This document shows, one piece after another, positions 1 to 11,720 of a stretch of 64,000 bases of DNA. The stretch is from Pelobates cultripes (taxonomy: Eukaryota; Chordata; Amphibia; Anura; Pelobatidae), in contig OW240924.1 of assembly GCA_933207985.1 (NCBI GenBank), positions 72,703,236 through 72,767,235 of the forward strand. The letters run 5' to 3'. Below the pieces are notes generated by a model, which saw only the letters and a list, made by a program, of their open reading frames with translations, was not told the origin of the DNA and did no database searches. A program made the translations under genes and the position numbers. How positions within the stretch are numbered: the first letter of the stretch is position 1; every line of letters starts with the position of its first letter.

Positions 1-96
1 TCCACACTCACATTAACCACTCATAATCCTGTTCATAGGCGTGCGCAGCCAATTGCATTAGGGTGTGCACCCTAAAGCACAAACACACGCCACGCG

Positions 97-114
97 CGTG
101 TGTGTGTGTATGTG

Positions 115-165
<51 letters not shown>

Positions 166-465
166 ACACACACACACACACACTGCTGTGTGTGCTGTGT
201 GTGCTGTTAGTGTGCTGTTAGTGTTATGTGTGTGTGAGGGTGCGTGTTTGTGACTGTGCTGTTTGTGTGTGAGGGTGTTTGTGTGTGTATGTTTGTCCTG
301 TGAGGGTGCTATTTGTGAGGGTGCTGTTAGTGTGCTGTGTGTGAGGGTGTTGTGTTATTTTTAAAGGTGCTGTGTGTGTTTGTGAGGGTGCGGTTAGTGT
401 ACTGTGTGTGTGTGAGCTGTATGTGTGTAGGTGCTGTATGTGTGTGTACTGTATGTTTGGAGGGA
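97..465. repeat. TG, TC, TA and CA microsatellites passing into a TGTGAGGGTGCTGT minisatellite
   Basis: Runs of TG, TC, AT and CA dinucleotides follow one another to about 182. They are followed by imperfect repeats of GTGTGCTGTTAGTG and TGTGAGGGTGCT. All reading frames here are low-complexity artefacts. Confidence 0.9.
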
Positions 466-483
466 TTTGGCAGATTAGTAAAT

Positions 484-745
484 CCTTGCTGCCATGTGCC
501 ATCCCTGGTGGTCCAGTGGAGAGTGAACTCTAGCCTGCGGGGCTAGAGTTAACTCTCGCAAGATCTGAGCGTTGCCACAGCAACGCTCAGATATCGCGAG
601 AGGAACCTGGCGGAGCTTCTGTCTAGAGCTCCCTGGGTCCTCTACTGCCTCCCTCCAAGCTGCTGTGGGCCGGTGAGGTAGATCTTTGGTCTCCCCGCCG
701 GCCCATGAAGGCTTAGAGCAGAGCCGGCACTCAGATAGCGCCGGC
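484..745. repeat. GC-rich foldback repeat, related to 6340-6560
   Basis: The core is an imperfect inverted repeat at about 555-602, whose arms read CTCGCAAGATCTGAGCGTTG and its near complement. Very similar arms occur in opposite orientation at about 6450-6515, with the same flanking words (CCCTGGTGGTCCAGTGGAGAGTGAACTC against its complement). The two are copies of one repeat family embedded in CA/TG satellites. Confidence 0.7.
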
Positions 746-777
746 TCTGCGTGTGTATGTGTGTATGTGTGTATATA

Positions 778-822
<45 letters not shown>

Positions 823-1160
823 ATATATATATGTACACACACACACACTGACAGACACACACACATACATACTCACAGACACACACTGACACACACACAT
901 ACATACTCACAGACACACACTGACACACACACATACATACTCACAGACACACACTCACAGAAACACACACACACTCACAGAAACACACACACACTCACAG
1001 AAACACACACACACACAGACACACACTGACACACACATACTCACAGACACACACACACTGACACACACACATACTCAGACACACACTCACAGACACACAC
1101 TCACACACACATACATACTCACAGACACACACTCACAGAAACACACACACACTCACAGAA

Positions 1161-1191
<31 letters not shown>

Positions 1192-1246
1192 GACACACAC
1201 ACACTGACACACACACATACTCACACACACACATTATTATATATAT
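746..1246. repeat. TG/TA then CA-rich satellite
   Basis: TG and TA dinucleotide runs are followed by about 400 bp of ACACACACTCACAGA-type units about 18-24 bp long. No coding content. Confidence 0.9.
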
Positions 1247-1335
1247 ATATATTTTTTAAATGTCCACCCAGCCTCCTACCTGGAGTGCTGGTGGACTTGT
1301 CCCTGGGGTCCAGTGGGGGCGGGCGCCTTTCTCCA

Positions 1336-1510
1336 GTTCAGCCGCGGCGAGGGAGCTCTCTGCTCTCTGCTGTCTGCTCCCTCTCGCCGCGCGGGCTGTC
1401 TGCTGGAGCTGGGAGCCGGAATATGACGTCATATTCCGGCTCCCGGCATCAGCGCGCGGCGAGAGGGAGCAGACAGCAGAGAGCAGAGAGCTCCCTCGCC
1501 GCGGCTGAAC
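1336..1510. repeat. Long palindrome with a perfect TGACGTCA-centred core
   Basis: The arms 1336-1394 and 1453-1510 are reverse complements over about 58 bp, including the CAG and GGGAG tracts. Between them a perfect 34-bp palindrome (1411-1444) carries TGACGTCA at 1424-1431, the canonical CRE/ATF site. It is probably the foldback body of a DNA transposon. Any regulatory role is inference from the motif alone. Confidence 0.85.
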
Positions 1511-1594
1511 TGCGGGGCGGGGGGTAATCCATCACCTCTTGCCCTCCCCTCCCCCATGACAGGGGCAAGAGGTGAGACAGGGGGGCGCTGAGTG

Positions 1595-1649
1595 CCTGCA
1601 GGAACAGCGTTCCTGCTCAAAAAAAGTGCAGGAACGCTGTTCCTGCAGG
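1595..1649. repeat. Perfect 22-bp hairpin
   Basis: The left arm 1595-1616 and right arm 1628-1649 are exact reverse complements separated by an A-rich 11-bp loop. It lies just inside the right end of the candidate element ending at 1724. Confidence 0.85.
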
Positions 1650-1724
1650 ACTCAAGCCATAGGCGTGCCACGGGGATTAGGGTGTGCCCAGGCACACCCG
1701 GCACACCCCGTGCGCACGCCTATG

Positions 1725-4700
1725 CATACACACATCACCAATCACACAATGTGACATATCATCCAGACACACAGTTACACAAATATCACAAACTACTCAT
1801 GAACATACAATATAACAACCCACATACACACAAATACAATGCTACAAAGCAACTGCAGCAGCCCTAAATAACACAAGCACAATAAGGCAACATACACATC
1901 TCAGTGTAAAAAAATAGATATGGCATACCCAGGGATTTCAAGATCTTATTTTGGCACTACTAAAACGTTGCCTACCCCTGGTATATGCGTACAATGAAAC
2001 TACAAATGATGTAATCAGCTAATTGAAATACTAGATAAAGACCACAGCATAAACAGAAATAATAAAAAGGGTTGGGAGGGAAAGGTTGGAAGCTGCGAAA
2101 GTACTTCAACACTGTAGTTATTTTTTGGCCACTATTTATAAATTTGCAAGGCAATTCTAGTAAATTCCCCCAACAATTCATTATATTACAATTTGACAGT
2201 GCGACCTGAACTGTTCAGCTTGTGCAATGCCTTATTCAAAACCAATAGTGTATGGGAAGCAACGGAACACTGAACTTTTAATTCCTCCATTCCTTACATA
2301 CAGAAATGGAATGAATTGTGCCATGTCTGCTTATTTTTATCACTGTGCAATTATGCAAACATTTTGCTTTTATGACTTCATCATCAATATAAAAGATGTG
2401 AATGTGTATCTACAGTTCTAACCTTATGCGTGCATCTTTTAGGAGGCATGCTCAGCATGTAGGTCTAACAGGGTTGTTCACTAAACATCAGAATTTGCCT
2501 GGATAAAAAATCAAGTTAAAATTAGTGAATCCCTCCGACTTTGTTGCCAATTTTAATGTTTAATAAAGCAAAATACAGTCGGAATACAGTTGTGCCAAGT
2601 GAATCTGCAGCAATCCCTTGATGCATTTGGTATCCAGATAAAAATTGGTGTTTTTGCATTCTTTTCACTTTGCATACAATTCTGTAGACACTGACTGAGG
2701 AAGCTCTTTTGAGAGTGAAACGCATATTGGCCATTTATTTAAGGACTTTTTTTAGTATATAATTTTACATTGTCATTGCATACAAATAAATGTTGTTATT
2801 TTTATCCAAGAAATTTTATTCAAGTCCTTTTTGGAGGCTCCAGGAATCTTCATAGGGGTAGTGCCAGCCCCACCTAATTTGGCACAGTACCTGCACACCT
2901 CAGTGCCAGGATCACTAGGCTCAGAATAAGGTGAACACCCTATTTATTGTTTACATTTCCACCTTCCAGTTAAACAGGCTACACATTGGTTTGTTTCTCT
3001 TATGTTTTATCCATGAAAACCACTCCACAACGAAGCGGAAGGGTGGTGCTGCCATAAAAGCACATCAGCCTGATTACAGAGCCAGTATTCACACACAGGC
3101 TCCTTTAAATGTGAGTGTCCTGACTGTTACATTATATACTGGACTCCATTTTTAAGTACCATCTGCACTATTTTGTACCCTTTGTTTTTGTTCTTTAACA
3201 TGTACTCCGCACAAAACATTTAATCAAGTAACGTGTGGTAAGTTTTAATTTGTTTTAGGTGTAGGTTCTTTCACTTACACCGATCTGTAATTCTTATAAT
3301 CGATATGTGGTTAAGAGGATATTTCTATACAAGTGTATAGAGCTGCTTTCATTTTATTCACGTTTCAGCATTTTTTGTTGTTACACACACCCCTTTGTGT
3401 AAGAGGGATATCTTTGATTTGCACTTCAAGTTATTGTTCACTTGATTTTAATAATAATTGAAGTCCTAATTGTGGCAAATAGCTAAATAGCCCTCAGCAA
3501 TGCAATGGTTAAACATATGGCAGCTGGCCAGTGCTTGCTAGTTAGCCATCACATTAAATAGTTAAAATAGCCTTCAGGGGTAAATAAGACACCCATATTA
3601 CAGTAAGAGAGGTTTAGAAACTCCCTATACCGCCACCTGTCATGCAGTAGGTGAGGGCGTGTCTGCTAAACTTTTAAAATTGGCAACTGGGCAGTCACTA
3701 GAAAAGCAGCACTGAGTGCTCCAACAGACTAAGCTCTCATAGTGGGGAAAGCCCTGATGTAGGTTTTCCCATACTATATCAGCTATGATATAACGTGGGA
3801 AATTTTTGGTGCTCTGTGATATCAGTAAAAGCACTCTGGTTGGCAGTATCTAACCAAGCAGAGCACTCTAAGAACCAAGTCTCCAAAGAAGTCTTGTTTT
3901 CCTCCCCCTGTTATTTCACAGGCACTATCCCCATAAAATGGTGCCTTTCTAGCAACTGGACAGCAATGGTTGCCCCATCACTAGTTCTAAAAGTTTATTA
4001 GACATGCCCTGACCTTCTGAATGGCAGGTTAAACTTCTTTCAATCCCTCCAATAACCCCAATAGACATTTTACCTGATTATTTTATTAACTATTTAATGT
4101 GGGGGCTGGCTTGCATGCCTGACCATCTGCTACATAATTAATTAACCCTTGTATCGATGAAGTTTAACTATTTGCTGCCAGCAGGCAAGTAGTTCAAAAT
4201 CGAACCCCATCGAGCACCGATTTAATTCATTTGGTCTGGATTCCAGCAATCCATTTGGGGTCAAATTGCAAAATCCGGACCTTGTTGAATAATGTAAATG
4301 AGTTTGCATTCTGAATGGCTCCATACAGCAGCGAATGGTTTTGCCCTTTTTGGTACATGGCCATGCTGTCGTTAGTGAATAACCCCATAAGTATTTAATT
4401 TGTTATCAATCTATGGTAATATACACATGTGATATATTGTGATATAAATATACATTTTTGTTTCCTGTTAAAAAGCAAAACTGCACACGCCAAGAGGAAT
4501 TCTCAGCTATTTATCTTTGTATGATCATTTCATTTTTTTTAATTATTATTAGTGCACAGAAGTTGCCCTGGAGTCAAAGAATTGAAGAAAAGATTTATAA
4601 AATGGAATGATTATCTTAATATCATCACTTACATTCTTTTCATCACATCACACAAATCATCCCCTAACGGCAGTGTGCTTCGTGATTTTGACCTTCCAAT

Positions 4701-5254
4701 GAAAGGTGAATGGGTAAAGCCATTTCCTACAGAACAAAACATATCATTTCTTTGACAAGTTTATAGAAACTGAAAGGCAATAAATATGATTATCTCTTAT
4801 TCTGCGCTTTATTCACTTGTGGCAAAATGACTAAAACCTCATATTGTTAGTAACAGAATAAAGAAATAGCTGCTACTGTCTTGTGGCTTAGCGATATAGT
4901 GGATATGACATTTTACCTGCCACTCTGGAAAAACAACGTATTATAAGCATTGTATTTAATGGAATGAAAGAGTAAGTTTGTTCTAACATATATGGCAAAC
5001 ACACATGAGCCTAAGAAATCTGCCATTGGCAATTTTAAGAGTATTAAAAGATCAAGAATTTGCTGCGGTAAATGAGGTAGAGTAAATAGCACATTTAGTG
5101 ATTTTTGTAAGGGGTTTTCAGGGACTAACAATGAAAGATCGCCTAAATCAGAAGCAGAGCTTTTCAAGACCCCAATGGGGGCTCCAGCCATGAGTGTATA
5201 TCCATGTCCATATGTGCATGTGTAGTTTTGTGTGCTTCTCTGGTTATCAGGGCT
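1725..5254. other. Anonymous AT-rich sequence, no gene recognised
   Basis: The short frames here (none above about 75 codons) have no recognisable motif. The one notable piece is at about 2690-2735, which has ACTGAGGAAGC followed by GAAACGC and TTGGC, a motif shared with 8698-8742. The rest is probably intergenic or very old repeat sequence. Confidence 0.6.
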
Positions 5255-5256
5255 CT

Positions 5257-5758
5257 TTAAAGGACCACTATAGTGCCAGGAAAACATACTCGTTTTCCTG
5301 GCACTATAGTGCCCTGAGGGTGCCCCCACTCTCAGGGTCCCCCTCCCGCCCAGCTCTGGGGAGAGGAAAGGGTTAAAACTTACCTTTTTTCCAGCGCCGG
5401 GCGGTGAGCTCTCCTCCTCCTCTCCGCCTCCTCTCCTCCCCTTCGGCTGAATGTGCACGCGCGGCAGGAGCTGCGCGCGCATTCAGCCGGTCTCATAGGA
5501 AAGCATTTACAATGCTTTCCTATGGAAGCTTGCGTCTTCTCAATGTGATTTTCACAGTGAGAATCACGCAAGCGCCTCTAGCGGCTGTCAATGAGACAGC
5601 CACTAGAGGATTTGGAGGCTGGATTAACCCTATTATAAACATAGCAGTTTCTCTGAAACTGCTATGTTTATAGAAGAAAGGGTTAATCCTAGAGGGACCT
5701 GGTACCCAGACCACTTCATTAAGCTGAAGTGGTCTGGGTGCCTAGAGTGGTCCTTTAA
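5257..5758. mobile_element. TTAA-flanked foldback MITE, copy 1
   Basis: The ends read TTAA-AGGACCACTATAG and CTAGAGTGGTCCT-TTAA. The interior has several stem-loops: a CCTGGCACTATAG pair near the left end, a CTATGTTTATA pair around 5630-5670 and a CAGACCACTTCA pair near the right end. A second copy lies at 56861-57262. A TTAA flank at both ends of both copies fits piggyBac-type target sites, but the TTAA could equally be part of the terminal repeat. No transposase is encoded. Confidence 0.75.
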
Positions 5759-6339
5759 TAAAGCAAGAAATGTTGGGATTTCAAAGTGAATTTAAAAAAA
5801 AAATCCAAAGTAGCTTAACTGGAAGCATAGCTAATTTGGCATTTTTTCCAGTTTACCTAATTTCACCTAAAAATAAAACTAATGTTAAAATCACTTTCAG
5901 GGTTACTCACAAAAGTGATAAGTGAATTTAAAGTGTGTAGATTGCACCAAACCCTTTTGCACACCAGCCTTCAGGCAGAAGTAAAAGGTACTTATAAGAA
6001 TAAGGCGGTCACTAGGGTGCAGCAGTTCTCACCAGGCATAGTAGTGACTATTAAAGGGATAGTGATTGTCCCGTATGGCAGGTGTTACAACAGAATTATG
6101 TCCTCAGCAGGGCTGTCTTTAACGCGGGACAAACGGGCAGCTTCCCCAGGCCCAGTTAGTCCGTGGGCCCTGCTGCTTTCACCAATCTTACCTTATCACC
6201 CACAGGCCTGGGGCAGTGGCGGATCCAGGGGGCAACGGGGCAATTGCCCCCCCCCGAGAATACCGACGGTCTCCCTCCCCTGCCAGCACATGCAGGTGCC
6301 AGCCCTGCAATGTGCCTGCGGACCGGAGGGGAGATCACA

Positions 6340-6560
6340 GATCACAGATCTCCCTCCCCGGTCCGCAGGCACCGTGCTGGCAACGGGCGAGGGAGGGAGG
6401 GAATGAGAGAGAGGACCCGGGAGCTCAGCCTGCAGCTCCCCCGGGTCCTCCTCTCGCGAGATTTGGAGCGTTGCCGCGGTTACTACGGCAACGCTCCAAA
6501 TCTTGCGAGAGTGAACTCTCCCCACTGGGACCACCAGGGAAATGTCCACCCTCCCCCCCA
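6340..6560. repeat. GC-rich foldback inside the hAT-like element
   Basis: Inverted arms around CTCGCGAGATTTGGAGCGTTG lie at about 6451-6515. This is the same family as 484-745 in inverted orientation. Confidence 0.7.
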
Positions 6561-6599
6561 GTAAAGGTAAGAAGGGAGGGGGGACATAAATATATATTT

Positions 6600-6880
6600 T
6601 ATATATATAATTATATATCACACACACACACACACTCTACACACACACACTGCCCCCAATACTGCGCCCATACACACACACTGCCACCCATACACACACA
6701 CTGCCCCCATACTGCCCCCCCATACACACACACTGCCCCCATACACACACTGCCTCCCATACACACACATTGTCCCATACTACCCCCATACACACACACT
6801 GCCCCCCCATACTGCCCCCCATACACCCACACTGCCCCCATACACACACACTGCACCCCATACACACACACATTTCTGAA
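6600..6880. repeat. CACACA / ACTGCCCCCATAC minisatellite
   Basis: Imperfect tandem units of ACACACACTGCCCCCAT about 13-30 bp long. The frames crossing it are artefacts. Confidence 0.9.
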
Positions 6881-7259
6881 TTAAAAAACCAACAATACTC
6901 ATAAATGCATGCTTGCATTCAAACACCAACACCACATTTAAATGCCAACACCACATACAAAACACACCTACATTCACACAAACATACTCAATTGAAAAAC
7001 ATGCTTACATTCAAACACACAAACACTGCTCAGTACTACATAGAACCCTGCAAGCATGGGAAAATGGTAGAGCTCCAGCTGTCAAAGCATTGTTGGAGTT
7101 CAATGACTGATAGGGATCTACCTTTTGCCCACCCTTGCAAATTATTGCACCAAAACAATTATTGCACCATGGTCTTTTCCACTTTAGAAAGTGGGGCATG
7201 GTCCACATGGCCCAAGCAAATGCTTGCCCAGGGTCCAATCAATATTAAAGACAGCCCTG

Positions 7260-7523
7260 ATCCTCAGTGTAACCTTCCCTGCCATATCATGCAACTTCCA
7301 TCGTTGTCAGCAAAAGTTTATTCAGTCAAAAAGAAGTAGTGTATGGCGTCCATAGCTCTTCTATCAGGTTGTCATTTGGAAGACATTATGAAAAGAGACA
7401 AATGGTCTACTGAACCTACATTCAAAACTTTTTATTTTCGACCACTTGAACATATATCTACTTCTGGAATTTCTAAGCTTTAAACTAATTTAATATTAGC
7501 CTTTGTCAAGCTTAATACCAAGT

Positions 7524-7592
<69 letters not shown>

Positions 7593-7908
7593 CAAATCTA
7601 AATAGGGATAATTAATAATTGTAATAATCACATGCCTCTGCATCACAGCCCAGAAAAGTATTAAAAATGGGGACCGGCAAATTATGAAGAGTCTCAGTAG
7701 GTTCATTATGCTCGAATAATGCAGCAGTAAGCTTCACGGTAAGCTCCGTGTTGCGGGCAATCAAAAAAAAAAAAACCTACATAATATAAAGCCCTAATGT
7801 AAAGCAAATCATATGTCCTACATCTGCATTTCAAGATATACCACAAAGTCAGTATATTTATATACACAACATACCGAGATGTAAATATCTTTGTAACAGA
7901 CCCTGTGT
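7260..7908. other. Anonymous spacer with an (AT)n tract
   Basis: AT-rich sequence holding a pure (AT)n microsatellite at about 7524-7589. No gene or repeat family was recognised in the remainder. Confidence 0.7.
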
Positions 7909-8084
7909 CAAGGCCGTTTTTTAAAGCGGGGCAAACGAGGCAGCTGCCCCGGGCCCAGTTACTCCTGGGGGGCCCAAAGCAGCTACCCTGTGGACCCCGC
8001 TGTCTGCAAAAAAAAATGTTTTTGCCCCATGGGTCCGCAGACACATAAGGTAGGGCTGGAGGGTGGCTTTATAAATGTAAATTT

Positions 8085-9486
8085 TGCATGTGTGTCAGTA
8101 TGTATGTGTGTGTGTGTCAGAATTTGTGTGAGTCAGTATGTCTGTGTGTGTCTTAGTATGTGTGTAAATGTGTGAGTATGTCTGTCAGGGTGTCTGTGTG
8201 TGTGTCACCATTTATGTGTGTATGTCTGTATGTTTCAGTATGTCTGTCAGGGTGTCTGTGTGTGTCAGTATGTCTGTCAGGGTGACTGTGTGTGTGCCAG
8301 TATGTCTCTGGCACACATGGTATGTATGTGTGTGTTTCAGTATGTCTGTCAGGAAGTATGTGTGTGTGTCAGTATAGGAAAAAATGGATGGAGCAATATT
8401 AGTCCTCTCTTCTCGACTTGTAGTTCTGTGGAGACAGAGAGGTACACACAATAGTGCAGATGGCTATAGACAGGTGTGGCTAGGTGATAGATGAAAACAC
8501 TCACAAACGTAGAGCCAATTGGACCTGGCTCTGGTATCAAGGCCTCAGGATCTTTTGGGGGTGATCCAAATCCCTGTGGAGGTGTTCTGGATGTCCAAGG
8601 ATACTTTCTTGTTCCACCATAAACAGCAAGGGATTCAATTAGATGTAAAGTAAAATATAATTTATTAATACATATATAGGAAAGATAAGTGTGAAATAAC
8701 AGCCAAAACGCGTTTCGCCTCTTGGGCTTCCTCAGTTGGCTGTGTACTAGTCTCTAAGTCCTTCTCTGCCTTTAAACGTTGGTTTCGCGGTCTTTTTCAG
8801 CGTGGAACGCACCTTGCGTTCCATCTTCCAATCGTTGGTTACTTCCGGGTTCTGTAAATGCGGACAATCACGTGTGTGTCAGTATGTCTGTGTGTGTCAG
8901 TATGTCTGTGCTTGTTAGTTTGTCTGTCAGTGTGCGTCTCAGTTTGTCTGTCATTGTGTGTGTCAGTATGTCAGTGTATCAGTATATCTGTCAGTGTGTA
9001 AAAATGTACACTTTGCATGTGTGTCAGTATGTATGTGTGTGTGGGTCAGTATTTGTGTGTGTCAGTATGTCTGTGTGTGTCTTAGTATGTGTGTGAGTAT
9101 GTCTGTCAGGGTGTCTGTGTGTGTGTATCAGTATGTCTGTCAGTGTGTGTCACTATGTCAGTGTGTCAGTATGTCTGTCAGTGTGTTTCTCTATGTTGTC
9201 AGTATGTATATCTGTGTGTGTGCCAGTGTGTATATCTGTGTATCTGTATTTAGTATATCTATGTTTCTCTATGTGGTCTGTGTGTATCTGTATCTGCATG
9301 TGTGTCAGGTTGTGTATCTGCATGTCTGTATGTGTGTCAGTGTGTGTATCTGTATATAGTCAGTGTTTTTATCTGTGTATCTGCATGTGTGTCAGAATAT
9401 GCATCAGTGTGTCTGAGTATCCATATGTGTCAGTGTTTGTATATATGTCTCTATATGTGTGTCAGGTAGTGTATCTGTGTGTCTGT
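8085..9486. repeat. TGTGTCAGTATGTCTG minisatellite with one unique interruption
   Basis: Imperfect 16-20 bp units of GTGTGTCAGTATGTCTG run over 8085-8375 and 8870-9486. The stretch between (8376-8869) is non-satellite and holds the GAGGAAGC-GAAACGCGT motif. The strongly biased cysteine/valine frames across it are artefacts. Confidence 0.85.
8698..8742 (-). repeat. Dispersed-repeat motif GAGGAAGC...GAAACGCGTTTTGG
   Basis: Read on the minus strand, this gives ACTGAGGAAGCCCAAGAGGC, then GAAACGCGTTTTGGC. A diverged copy lies on the plus strand at 2690-2735. The shared spacing indicates one dispersed family, whose class I cannot assign. Confidence 0.5.
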
Positions 9487-9775
9487 ATTATTTTTATTAT
9501 TATTATTATGTTATTTATACAGCGCCATAAAATTCCGCAGTGCTTTACAATGGGTGGACGAACAGACATGTAGTTGTAACTAGACAAGTAAGACACACAG
9601 GAACAGAGGGGTTGAGGGCCCTGCTCAATGAGCTTACATGCTAGAGGGAGTGGGGTAAAATGACACAAAAAGGTAAGGATATTATTAGACTAGTGACAGT
9701 TGCAGAAGAGGAATCAGTCAGGAGCTATTAACACTTTAATTGATACACTTTTATGAAGAAGTGGTAACACACTGT
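9487..9775 (-). mobile_element. L2-clade LINE 3' end fragment
   Basis: An ATT-rich tail (9487-9511) is followed by ATTTATACAGCGCCAT and then about 250 bp that align by eye with the 3' UTR of the L2 copy at 57795-58039 (shared: GCTTTACAATGGGTGGAC, ACAGACATGTA, GGAACAGAGGGG). It has no coding part. Confidence 0.75.
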
Positions 9776-10824
9776 ATGTGTTAGTGTGTGTATCTGTGTC
9801 AATCTGTATCTGCATGTGTGTTAGTGTGAGTGTCAGTGTTTATATCTGTGTATCTGCATGTGTTTCAGTGTGTGTGTGTGTATCTGTGTATGTGTGTATC
9901 ACAGTGTGTGTGTGGCAGTGTATGTGTACATGTGCATACATCTCATCTCGTTGGGAAGTGGAGAGCGTGATTGCATGTCAGGGAGTCGGGGTCAGGGGGC
10001 CCCATCAAACGCTTGCCCTGGGCCCAATCAATATTGAAGATGGCCCTGGTGTCGGTGTATCTGTATATCTGTGTGTGTGTGTGTCTGTATATCTCTGTGT
10101 GTCAGTGTATTTGTATATGTGTGTGTGTGTGTGTCAGTATATCTGTGTGTGTGTCAGCATATCTGTATACATGTGTGTGTGTCAGTATATCTGTGTGTGG
10201 GTGTCAGTGTATCTGTATATATATCTGTGGGTGTCAGTGTATCTGCATATCTGTGAGTGTGTGTGTGTCAGTGTATCTGTAGATATGTGTGTGTTTCAGT
10301 ATATCTGTGTGTGTCAGTGTATCTGTATATATGTGTGTGTGTCAGTATATCTTTATGTCTGTGCATGTGTGTCAAAGTGCGTATCTGAATGTCTGTGCGT
10401 CAGTGTGTCAAACTTTATGTCTGTGTATCTGTCAGTGTGCGTATCTGTAAGTCTTTGAATCTGAGAGTTTGTCAGTGTGCCTATATGTATGTTTGTGTGT
10501 CAGTGTGTGTGTCAGTGTGTGAATCTTTCTGTCTGTGTATCTGTCAGTGTGCGTATCTGTATGTTTGTGTTTCAGTGTGTGTCAGTCTAGGTATCTGTAT
10601 GTCTGTGTGTATGTTATTGTGTGTCTGTATGTATGTATCTTTGTGTGTCTGTGTATCTGTGTGTGGGTCAGTGTGTGTATTTATGTGTCTGTGTATCTGT
10701 GTGTGAGTCAGTGTGTGTATCTGTGTGTCAGTGTGTGTATATCTGTTTGTGAGTCAGTGTGTGTATCTGTTTGTCAGTGTGTGTATATCTGTGTGTGAGT
10801 CCGTGTGTGTATCTGTGTGTCAGT
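9776..10824. repeat. TG-rich minisatellite (TGTGTCAGTGTGTGTATCTG)
   Basis: Imperfect units about 18-24 bp long run on either side of the hAT-type end at 9955-10048. The hAT element at 10833 is inserted in this array, which supplied its GTGTGTAT target duplication. Confidence 0.85.
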
Positions 10825-11159
10825 GTGTGTATTAGTGATGTCGTGAACACAAAATTTTCGGTTCGCGAACGGCGAACGCGAACTTCCGCCATAGACTTCT
10901 ATGGGCAGGCGAATTTTAAAACACACAGGGACTCTTTCTGGCCACAATAGAGGACTAACACCTGGACTGTGGCATGCTGGAGGGGGATCCATGGCAAAAC
11001 TCCCATGGAAAATTACACAGTTGATGCAGAGTCTGATCTTAATCCATAAAGGGCATAAATCACCTAACATTCCTAAATCACAATGGATATGGATTGACAC
11101 CTGACATATGACATATTGACACCTTGACATATGGATTCACACCTGTCCTCAGAGACCCT

Positions 11160-11720
11160 GATACACACTGACACAGAGCAGAATAGGGACTGTTCCCCCT
11201 ACATAGGGTCACTTGGCAGATATGGATTGACACCTATCCTCAGGATCCCTGATACACACTGACACAGAGCAGAATAGGGACTGTTCCCCCTACATAGGGT
11301 CACTTGGCAGATATGGATTGACACCTATCCTAAGGATCCCTGATAAACACTGACACAGAGCAGAATAGGGACTGTTCCCCCTACATAGGGTCACTTGGCA
11401 GATATGGATTGACACCTGTCCTCAGAGATCCCTGATACACACTGACACAGAGCAGAATAGGACTGTTCCTCCTACATAGGGTCACTTGGCAGATATGGAT
11501 TGACACCTGTCCTCAGATCCCATGATACACACTGACACAGAGCAGAATAGGGACTGTTCTCCCTACATAGGGTCACTTGGCAGATATGGATTGACACCTG
11601 TCCTCAGATCCCTGATACACACTGACACAGAGCAGAATAGGACTGTTCCCCCTACATAGGGTCACTTGGCAGATATGGATTGACACCTGTCCTAAGGATC
11701 CCTGATACACACTGACACAG
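11160..11720. repeat. Tandem array of about 91-bp units (about 6 copies)
   Basis: The GATACACACTGACACAGAGC phase recurs at 11160, 11251, 11342 (one mismatch), 11434, 11524, 11614 and 11704, giving periods of 90-92 bp. Each unit also carries CTACATAGGGTCACTTGGC. High similarity between units indicates recent amplification inside the hAT element. Confidence 0.92.

Larger units (their letters stand above)
34..1724. mobile_element. Candidate non-autonomous DNA transposon with 14-bp terminal inverted repeats
   Basis: The 14 bases at 34-47 (CATAGGCGTGCGCA) recur as an exact reverse complement at 1711-1724. The interior is only satellites and GC-rich foldbacks, with no transposase. A second copy of the left-end motif at 1658 makes 1658-1724 a small foldback by itself, so the outer pairing could be two related insertions rather than one element. 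No target-site duplication is evident, so the family is not assigned. Confidence 0.4.
6108..7259. mobile_element. Non-autonomous hAT-like transposon with satellite interior
   Basis: The terminal repeats are CAGGGCTGTCTTTAA (6108-6122) and its exact reverse complement (7245-7259). The 8 bases outside each end are GTCCTCAG and ATCCTCAG, which match at 7 of 8 positions, as expected for an aged hAT-type duplication. CAGGG ends are also typical of hAT elements. The interior holds the foldback at 6340-6560 and CA/CCCCCATA minisatellites (6600-6880). It encodes no transposase. Confidence 0.8.
7909..10048. mobile_element. Second copy of the 6108-7259 hAT-like family, nested
   Basis: The left end (7909-7960) has GCGGGGCAAACGAGGCAGC and CCCGGGCCCAGTTA, matching 6121-6155. 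The right end (9995-10048) has GCCCTGGGCCCAATCAATAT, matching 7223-7245. The interior is TG minisatellite plus an L2 3' end (9487-9775). No clear 8-bp duplication is seen, possibly because the right flank is satellite, so the outer limits are tentative. Confidence 0.55.

Noticed and set aside
746..1246. Evenly spaced repeats suggestive of a CRISPR array
   Set aside because: They are imperfect CA/ACTCACAGA satellites without unique spacers, in a eukaryotic context.
1424..1431. A functional CRE enhancer for a nearby gene
   Set aside because: TGACGTCA is present, but no gene is recognisable nearby and the site is part of a transposon-like palindrome.
7909..10048. A definite hAT insertion with target duplication
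   Set aside because: End sequences match the family, but the flanking 8 bases (CCCTGTGT against GTGTCGGT) do not; kept only as a tentative element.
8085..10824. Long Cys/Val/Ser-rich reading frames (up to 226 codons) in TG-rich DNA
   Set aside because: They are translations of TGTGTCAGTATGTCTG-type minisatellites; stop codons are simply rare in such repeats and no protein motif is present.
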